Assembly (NCBI GenBank): GCA_013361525.1
Contig: JABFXY010000107.1
Span: 1-64,000 of the forward strand
Source: Polyangiaceae bacterium
GTDB lineage: Bacteria; Myxococcota_A; Polyangia; Polyangiales; Polyangiaceae
Reading direction: 5' to 3'
Length of the DNA stretch: 64,000 bases
The position numbers and the translations under genes were made by a program. Shown here in pieces: positions 58,640-64,000 of this stretch. Below the pieces are notes generated by a model. It made no database searches and was not told where the DNA came from. It saw only the letters and a list, made by a program, of their open reading frames with translations. How positions within the stretch are numbered: the stretch's first letter is position 1; each line of letters begins with the position of its first letter.

Positions 58640-59156
58640 GCAGCTCGACCCCTACGTCGAAGCCGTTCAACGCCAGCTCGCTGCTGCCGCCGAAACGGGC
58701 GGGGATCAGGCGCGTGCGCTCGCGGCTCAGCTCGCCGCCACGCTCGAATCAGCCGTCCGCCTGGCCGTCCAAGACGCAGTGGCGTCGGCCGTCAGCGAGA
58801 TCACCTGCGAGCTGGCTCCAGGCGCGGTCGAGCTCCGCCTGCGAGGTCGGGATCTCGAGTTCGTGGTCATCCGGCGAGCGTCGGATTCGCCCGATCGAGC
58901 AGAGCCAAAACCGCTGCCTCTACCGCCCACGCCGGAGGTGGATCAAGGCGCCGTGGACCGCATCAACCTGCGTGTGCCTGCGCGCTTGAAGATGCGAATC
59001 GAGGCAGCCGCCACGGCCGCCGGCCTCTCCGTGAATGCGTGGCTCGTGCGCGCCGCGGCGCAGGCCGCCGAGCAGGCCTCCGAGGGTGCCAAGGGTGACG
59101 CGCGGGACGAGCACGGCTCCTACGGCGGTCAGCGCTTCAAGGGATGGGCTCGCTAA
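58638..59156 (+). CDS. HicB-like RHH domain protein paired with DUF4097 gene
   Basis: 172 residues from the ATG at 58638; an in-frame start at 58584 would run through the operator repeats and is rejected. The N-terminal part is helical and Ala-rich, then a strand GAVELRLRGRDLEFVVIRRA, a Pro-rich linker and a C-terminal RHH at about 120-160: VDRINLRVPARLKMRIEAAA and GLSVNAWLVRAAAQA, as in HicB. In other bacteria this protein type is often followed by DUF4097, as here. Autorepression through the iterated sites is likely. No HicA toxin is adjacent. Confidence 0.78.
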   Translation: MQLDPYVEAVQRQLAAAAETGGDQARALAAQLAATLESAVRLAVQDAVASAVSEITCELAPGAVELRLRGRDLEFVVIRRASDSPDRAEPKPLPLPPTPEVDQGAVDRINLRVPARLKMRIEAAATAAGLSVNAWLVRAAAQAAEQASEGAKGDARDEHGSYGGQRFKGWAR

Positions 59157-59197
59157 CCATGAATACGCTGTTCCTGAACGAGAACGGGGAGAACCGA

Positions 59198-60073
59198 ATG
59201 CCGACCTTCGACACTCCTCAGCCTATTTCCGTTCACGTCGAGCTTGGTGTCGGCGCCATTCGTATCGCGGCGAGCAACCGGTCGGACACGATCGTCGAGG
59301 TGCGACCTAGCAATCCCGCGAGCAGGGCGGACATCGCGGCCGCGACCCAGACCCGGGTCGAATGCGCAAACGGCAGGCTGATTGTCAAAGCCGCAAAGGG
59401 GTGGTGGGATTTCGTCGCGTGGGGCGGCCGTGAATCGATCGACATCGAGATTGCGTTGCCCTCGGGCTCCCGGTTCGAGGGTAAGGCGACCATGGCCACC
59501 CTGCATTGCGAGGGACGATTGGACGACCTCCGCTTCAAGACCGGTGCCGGTGAGATTCACGTCGAACACGCAGGATCCGCCGTGGTCCGCACCGGTGCCG
59601 GCAACGTCAATATCGAGCGCGCCGCGGGAAGGGCGGAGATCTCGACCGGCACGGGCCTCATCGAGATCGGCCAAGTCGAGGGGTCGGCAACTGTCCAGAA
59701 CGCCAACGGCGATACCTGGATTGGAGACGTCGCCGGCGAGCTCCGGGTGAACGCCGCCAATGGAGAAATCGCGGTCGATCGCGCGCAGTCGGCAGCCTTC
59801 GTGAAAACGGCAAATGGAAGCATCGTGCTCGGTGAAGTCGCGTGCGGTGAGGTCGTCGCCGAGACCGCCTTTGGCCGAGTGGATATCGGCGTCGTCAACG
59901 GCGTCCCCGCCTGGCTGGAGCTTCATACCGGCTGCGGAAAAGTTCGCAATGAGCTCCAGGCCGCCGCCGCGCCCGACGCGAGCGAGGAAGCCGTCGAGAT
60001 CCGTGCTCGGACAGGCTGTGGCGACATCGCGATTCGCCGCTGTCTCGAGCCACGAGCGGCAGCCTACCGATAA
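59198..60073 (+). CDS. DUF4097 beta-strand repeat protein
   Basis: 291 residues from the ATG at 59198, the start with a GGGGA site and the family opening MPTFDTPQPISVHVELGVG; upstream ATGs at 59144 and 59159 are not conserved. The rest is a beta-solenoid-like repeat, such as TGAGEIHVEHAGSAVVRTGA and GAGNVNIERAAGRAEISTG, then NANGDTWIGDVAG. No signal peptide or membrane helix, so cytoplasmic. The function of DUF4097 is unknown; it is coregulated with the HicB-like gene. Confidence 0.85.
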   Translation: MPTFDTPQPISVHVELGVGAIRIAASNRSDTIVEVRPSNPASRADIAAATQTRVECANGRLIVKAAKGWWDFVAWGGRESIDIEIALPSGSRFEGKATMATLHCEGRLDDLRFKTGAGEIHVEHAGSAVVRTGAGNVNIERAAGRAEISTGTGLIEIGQVEGSATVQNANGDTWIGDVAGELRVNAANGEIAVDRAQSAAFVKTANGSIVLGEVACGEVVAETAFGRVDIGVVNGVPAWLELHTGCGKVRNELQAAAAPDASEEAVEIRARTGCGDIAIRRCLEPRAAAYR

Positions 60074-60159
60074 ACGTCAGTCGGAAAGCGCAGCGCCGTA
60101 ATCAGTGCGGAGCTGCGCATTGGATTCGTTTTCGGACATTCTAGAACAGGCGGTGCGGC

Positions 60160-61404
60160 ATGTTGGAAACGACAGGCAATGTCGTGGTGCACGGGCACGT
60201 CGAGCAGGGCTGGGGGAAGGTGGCGGATGTCTTCAAGGCGAACTTCGAGGGGAACCCCGGCGAGGTCGGCGCGGCGTGTTGTGTTTACGTCGGCGGCCGC
60301 CCCGTGGTCGACCTTTGGGGTGGGCTTGCGGACAGCGACGAGAAACGGCCGTGGAACAAGGACACAATCACGCTGGTCGCGTCCACGACGAAAGGCGCTA
60401 CCGCGATATGCGCTCACATGCTCGTGCAGCGCGGCCAGCTGGATCTGGATGCGCCGGTGGTCCGGTATTGGCCCGAATTCGGTACCAACGGCAAAGAGCA
60501 AATCCCGGTGCGCTGGCTGCTCTCCCACCAGGCCGGCCTGCCGGTGATCGACACGCCGCTGACGACGGAGCAAGCCTACGCTTGGGATCCGGTCATCCGC
60601 GCGCTCGAGGTCCAAAAGCCCCTGTGGGAGCCCGGAACGGAGCACGTCTATCACTCTTTCACGTTCGGGTATTTGGTCGGGGAGCTCGTTCGTCGGATCT
60701 CCGGTAAGTCACTCGGCGCGTTCTTCGCCGAAGAGATAGCTCGTCCTCTACAATTGAATGCCTGGATCGGGTTGCCCGAGGAGCAGGAACAGAACGTCGC
60801 CCGGACCGAGTACGCGAAGCCCTTCACGTTGGAGGAGATGACCGCCGGGATGATCGAGACCACCGGCCTCGATGCGGACACCGTCACGGCATGGATCAGC
60901 GCGGTATGGGGTCCGGACTCGGTCCAAGCGCGCGCCGGCGTCCTCGGCGGCGCGTTCGATCCGACCACTGGGTACCACGCCCAGCGTGCCTACCGCGCGG
61001 CAGAGGTCCCTGCTGCGAACATGATGGCGAACGCGCGATCGGTGGCCCGGATGTATGCCGCCACAGTGAGTGACGTCGACGGCATGCGATTGCTCAATCC
61101 GAAAACCGTCGAGCGGGCAATCGCTATCCAGACCCACAAGACGCGAATGCACGGCTTGCCTGAGGGTCTGAACATTCCGGCTAACCGCTCCTTCAATATG
61201 TCGCTCGGGTTCTGGCGGGCCTGCCCGCCGATGCCGCTCGTGGGGTCGCGGTCGTTCGGCCATCCGGGGTCGGGCGGATCGATCGCCTTCGCCGACCCCG
61301 ATGCGAACGTCGGATTCGGCTACGTCACGAACCTCTGGTCCTTCCGGATTGGGGAACGCCGGGCGCCGAACCTGGCCGCGGCGGTCGTGGACTGCCTAGG
61401 GTGA
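60160..61404 (+). CDS. Class C beta-lactamase-like serine hydrolase (EstB/LipE type)
   Basis: 414 residues. The catalytic motifs of class C beta-lactamases and their esterase relatives are present: S75-T-T-K78 nucleophile and base, Y164-H-S, and GHPGSGGSIAFADP near the C-terminus in the KTG position. No signal peptide is seen, so it is more likely a cytoplasmic esterase than a secreted beta-lactamase. The substrate is unknown. Transcribed alone; a Ser/Thr kinase gene follows by 60 bases. Confidence 0.85.
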   Translation: MLETTGNVVVHGHVEQGWGKVADVFKANFEGNPGEVGAACCVYVGGRPVVDLWGGLADSDEKRPWNKDTITLVASTTKGATAICAHMLVQRGQLDLDAPVVRYWPEFGTNGKEQIPVRWLLSHQAGLPVIDTPLTTEQAYAWDPVIRALEVQKPLWEPGTEHVYHSFTFGYLVGELVRRISGKSLGAFFAEEIARPLQLNAWIGLPEEQEQNVARTEYAKPFTLEEMTAGMIETTGLDADTVTAWISAVWGPDSVQARAGVLGGAFDPTTGYHAQRAYRAAEVPAANMMANARSVARMYAATVSDVDGMRLLNPKTVERAIAIQTHKTRMHGLPEGLNIPANRSFNMSLGFWRACPPMPLVGSRSFGHPGSGGSIAFADPDANVGFGYVTNLWSFRIGERRAPNLAAAVVDCLG

Positions 61405-61464
61405 CCAGCGGGCGATCGCTGGTATCGTCGGCGCGGCGCACGTCGCTGTCTGCGCCGCGAGCCG

Positions 61465-63345
61465 ATGGACCCGAACGAGATCGAAAACACGATCGCCCGC
61501 GTAACCCGGACCATCACGGGGCTGGCGGGGGCGCGCCTCGTCTCCACGCTGAAGCCGCCGACCTTCGCCCAGCCGGACGAGATCGAGATCGCGATCCGCG
61601 AGCTCGCCGACGTGAATGCTCGCCCGATCGCTGCTCGGTTCATGCGCCAAGAGCTGCTCGGCGAGGGCGGCATGGGCATCGTGTTTCTCGCGACGCAGCG
61701 CTCGCTCGCGCGGCATGTCGCGATCAAGGAGCTGCGCGAAGAGCTGCAGGGCGAGGTCCATACGCACCAGCTGTTGCGAGAGGCGTGGGTCACCGGCAGC
61801 CTCGAGCACCCGAACATCGCCCCCGTCTACGAGATCGGACTCGACGACCGGGGCTCACCGTTCGTCGTCCTGAAACGCATCGAGGGCGTCCACTGGGGTC
61901 ACCTCATGCGCGACGAGGCCGCCCTTCGAGAGCGACTCGGGGCGACCGACCTCCTCGAGTGGAACCTTTCGGTTCTGATTGACGTCTCGAAGGCGCTCGA
62001 GCTCGCGCACTCGCGCGCAATCATCCACCGCGACGTAAAGCCCGAGAACGTCATGATCGGCAGCGCGGGCGAGGTCTACCTCGTCGATTGGGGCATCGCG
62101 GTCACCCTCGGCGGGAGCAACGACGGCCGCTTCCCGTTGGTCGCCGACGAGCAGGGAATCGCCGGGTCGCTGCTCTACATGGCGCCGGAGATGGTCGATC
62201 GATCATACGGGCCCCTGGGAACATGGACCGACGTCTACCTCATGGGCTCGGTCCTTTACGAGATCGTGGCCGGCAGACCTCCACACGGTGGAAACAGCAT
62301 CGTGGAGATGCTCAGCAGTATTCTCTCCGGGCCGCCCGCGCTGCCGGCGGACGCCCCGGAAGAGCTTGCGCACCTCGTGACTGCGGCGATGGCGACCGAC
62401 ACCAAGGTGCGTCCGACGGCCGCTGCGTTCCGCGATGCGCTGCGCGCGTTCCTCCGGCACCGCCCCTCGATGGCGCTCACGCGCGAGGCGCAGACACGTC
62501 TCGACGAGATCGAGTCTCTCGGGTCCGGCTCCGCGCCGGAGCTCGATCGCTACCGATTGTTCGGGGCGTGCCGGTTCGGCTTCCGCGCCGCACTTCGTGA
62601 GTGGCCGGAGAACGAGCGTGCGAGGGCCGGGCTCGACAAGGCGACGCGGCTGATGATCGAGCACGAGCTCGAAGCGAACCAACCTCGCGCCGCGCGTGCC
62701 CACCTGGCGGAGTCGGACCTGGTCGACGCGGAGCTCGAGCGGCGCGTCGAACGCGCCGAGCGGCAACACGAAGAGGCCGAGGCGCTGAAAGCGCGGGCGG
62801 TGGCCGCACAAGACCTTCGGCAGGGCCAGCGCGCGCGGGTGCTCCTCGCGTTGGCGTTCGGAGCTCTCTGGACCATCGTGCCCGTGCTCACGACGCTGGC
62901 GGAGCTCACGAGCCTGCACCACGTGACCTACGCCGACACCGCGTTCGGCACGGCGGCCTGGCTGGTCATCGCGCTGCTCCTGTACTTCACCCGCTTGCGA
63001 GGTGAAGAGGGCACCGTCAACCGCCGCTTCATCAACACGCTCGTGGCGACCATGATCGCGCAGCTGCTCCTTCAATTGGGCGGGTCGTTGCTCGGTCTGC
63101 CGGCGTCCCACGCGCAGGCAATCCATCCGCTTCTCTACGGCATCGTCCTGTCGCTCATCGTCATCACGATGGATGCACGTCTCAAGCTGGCACCGGTCGG
63201 GTTCTTCATCGCCTTCTTGGGCGCGTCGAGATGGCCGCATCTGCGCGGCTTCTTCACGGGCGGCGCGAACGCCTTCATGACGATCGTGTTCCTCTTCGCT
63301 GCCAGGACCCCACTCGCGCGGGACGGCGTCACGCACGAACGGTGA
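61465..63345 (+). CDS. Membrane Ser/Thr kinase with DWG motif and multi-pass C-terminus
   Basis: 626 residues. The kinase (about 58-335) has GEGGMGIVF, K88, HRDVKPEN (188-195) and DWG 208-210 in place of DFG, a variant common in several bacterial kinase groups. A helical, charged region follows, then five to six membrane segments from about residue 465 to the end (LLALAFGALWTIVPVLTTL, FGTAAWLVIALLLYF, YGIVLSLIVITM and others). The kinase would face the cytoplasm. Signal and target unknown. Precedes the convergent sigma-factor gene. Confidence 0.83.
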   Translation: MDPNEIENTIARVTRTITGLAGARLVSTLKPPTFAQPDEIEIAIRELADVNARPIAARFMRQELLGEGGMGIVFLATQRSLARHVAIKELREELQGEVHTHQLLREAWVTGSLEHPNIAPVYEIGLDDRGSPFVVLKRIEGVHWGHLMRDEAALRERLGATDLLEWNLSVLIDVSKALELAHSRAIIHRDVKPENVMIGSAGEVYLVDWGIAVTLGGSNDGRFPLVADEQGIAGSLLYMAPEMVDRSYGPLGTWTDVYLMGSVLYEIVAGRPPHGGNSIVEMLSSILSGPPALPADAPEELAHLVTAAMATDTKVRPTAAAFRDALRAFLRHRPSMALTREAQTRLDEIESLGSGSAPELDRYRLFGACRFGFRAALREWPENERARAGLDKATRLMIEHELEANQPRAARAHLAESDLVDAELERRVERAERQHEEAEALKARAVAAQDLRQGQRARVLLALAFGALWTIVPVLTTLAELTSLHHVTYADTAFGTAAWLVIALLLYFTRLRGEEGTVNRRFINTLVATMIAQLLLQLGGSLLGLPASHAQAIHPLLYGIVLSLIVITMDARLKLAPVGFFIAFLGASRWPHLRGFFTGGANAFMTIVFLFAARTPLARDGVTHER

Positions 63346-63352
63346 ACACAGC

Positions 63353-64000
63353 TCACCTGCGCTCCCGCGGGCGGCTGGCGGTGGCGATCCGCTTTTCGAG
63401 AAACCGACGCTCCGGTTCGCTGCGCGCGACATGCAGCGCGGCTCGGAAGTGCGTTGCCGCCGCGGCACCGTTGCCTCTTCGGAGCTCGAGCTCGCCGAAC
63501 GCTGCGCGGTAGAACGGGTATTCGGCGAGCCGCTCGCGATCGTCGATCGCGCCGAGGGCCTCGAGTCCCCGCTCGACTCCATCACACTCGGCGAGAGCGA
63601 TCGCCCGGTTCAACGCGACGACCGGCGATGGCGCGATCGTCATGAGCTTGTCGTACAGCGAAGAAATCACGCGCCAGTTCGTCGCAGCGAACGACGGCGC
63701 GCTCGCGTGCTCGGCCGCAATCGCCGCCTCGATGTGGTACGGCGTCAACTCGTCACCGCGCGCGGATCGCTCGAGCAGCGCGAGCCCTTCGGCGACTCGC
63801 TGCGCGTCCCAACGCGAGCGATCCTGCTCCCCCATCACGCTCAACTCTCCGGCAGCGTCGAGCTTCGTCGGCAGCCTCGCGGCGTGAAGGCACATCAGCG
63901 CGGCGAGCGCGTGCGTCGCCGGCGTCGCTCCGGGCGGATGTTCGCTCAAGAGCGCGACGAGACGCATCGCCTCTTCGCAGAGCTCGGCGCGCACCGGCGC
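63353..64000 (-). CDS. C-terminal part of ECF42-type sigma factor (DUF6596), truncated by window edge
   Basis: The minus-strand frame is open to the right edge, so the promoter-binding sigma-2 and sigma-4 regions lie outside the window. The visible portion (about 214 residues) has the helical DUF6596 extension with AELCEEAMRLVALLSEHPP, HALAALMCLHAARLPTK and SPVVALNRAIALAE, TPR-like. This extension is typical of ECF42 sigma factors, which are usually next to YCII/DGPF proteins; none is visible on this side. Confidence 0.85.
   Translation of the reverse strand, partial: APVRAELCEEAMRLVALLSEHPPGATPATHALAALMCLHAARLPTKLDAAGELSVMGEQDRSRWDAQRVAEGLALLERSARGDELTPYHIEAAIAAEHASAPSFAATNWRVISSLYDKLMTIAPSPVVALNRAIALAECDGVERGLEALGAIDDRERLAEYPFYRAAFGELELRRGNGAAAATHFRAALHVARSEPERRFLEKRIATASRPRERR

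Noticed and set aside
58638..60073. HicAB toxin-antitoxin system
   Set aside because: Only the HicB-like RHH part is present; the neighbour is DUF4097 and no HicA-like small RNA-binding toxin is visible on either side.
60160..61404. Secreted class C beta-lactamase giving resistance
   Set aside because: Motifs match the wider serine hydrolase group and there is no signal peptide; an EstB/LipE-type esterase is more likely.

Overview
The window is about two-thirds GC with a strong GC bias at third codon positions. It carries eukaryote-like Ser/Thr kinases, lipoproteins with long Gly/Ala-rich linkers after the lipobox, Cys-rich secreted proteins and a somatomedin-B-like domain. Together these point to a myxobacterium (Myxococcota, probably Polyangia). 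This is inference from gene content; no rRNA or other phylogenetic marker is present. There are no insertion sequences, integrases, CRISPR arrays or prophage genes.

Region by region. 0-12 kb: an edge-truncated membrane protein, a class V aminotransferase, a three-repeat Cys-rich lipoprotein, a divergent lysine-catabolism pair (saccharopine dehydrogenase and aldehyde dehydrogenase), class I fumarase, a MarR regulator, an M29-like peptidase, a phosphatase lipoprotein and an EEP-fold hydrolase. 12-24 kb: glycerate kinase, a compact minus-strand array of six tRNA genes (Asn, Phe, Arg, Gly, Met-type CAT, Val) of which only tRNA-Asn looks fully canonical, a steroid-reductase-like membrane enzyme with an RlmI-like methyltransferase, asd, a Tat-lipoprotein PLP enzyme with a TauE exporter, LysR, MFS, GST and SRPBCC genes, and a structured palindromic element. 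24-32 kb: a dicarboxylate symporter, VOC and AraC genes, and several secreted or surface proteins. 32-39 kb: an alkylation-repair operon (ada, a 2OG-Fe(II) oxygenase, alkB), mntP, a PadR/HAAS/CPBP cluster with shared palindromic operators, an NmrA-like gene, and a TetR/M28 peptidase pair. 39-47 kb: YCII and GFA proteins, two overlapping Ser/Thr kinase genes (one GAF-kinase, one kinase fused to a DUF2332-like domain), a 3beta-HSD-like gene, and a bilobal aspartic-protease lipoprotein overlapping a DisA_N-related sensor-like gene. 47-57 kb: ArsR/SRPBCC pairs, a LysR-SDR pair, NmrA and SRPBCC genes, a NarL-type two-component system and a DUF2306-oxidoreductase fusion. 56.7-64 kb: two ribbon-helix-helix operons, each preceded by phased short palindromes, then a serine hydrolase, a membrane Ser/Thr kinase and the end of an ECF sigma factor.

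Most neighbouring genes overlap by ATGA or lie a few bases apart, so transcription units are short. The strongest candidates for new biology are the degenerate tRNA array, the coupled GAF-kinase and kinase-DUF2332 pair, the aspartic-protease/DisA_N-like pair, and the iterated-palindrome RHH operons. All function calls rest on motif recognition by eye; no database search was possible.
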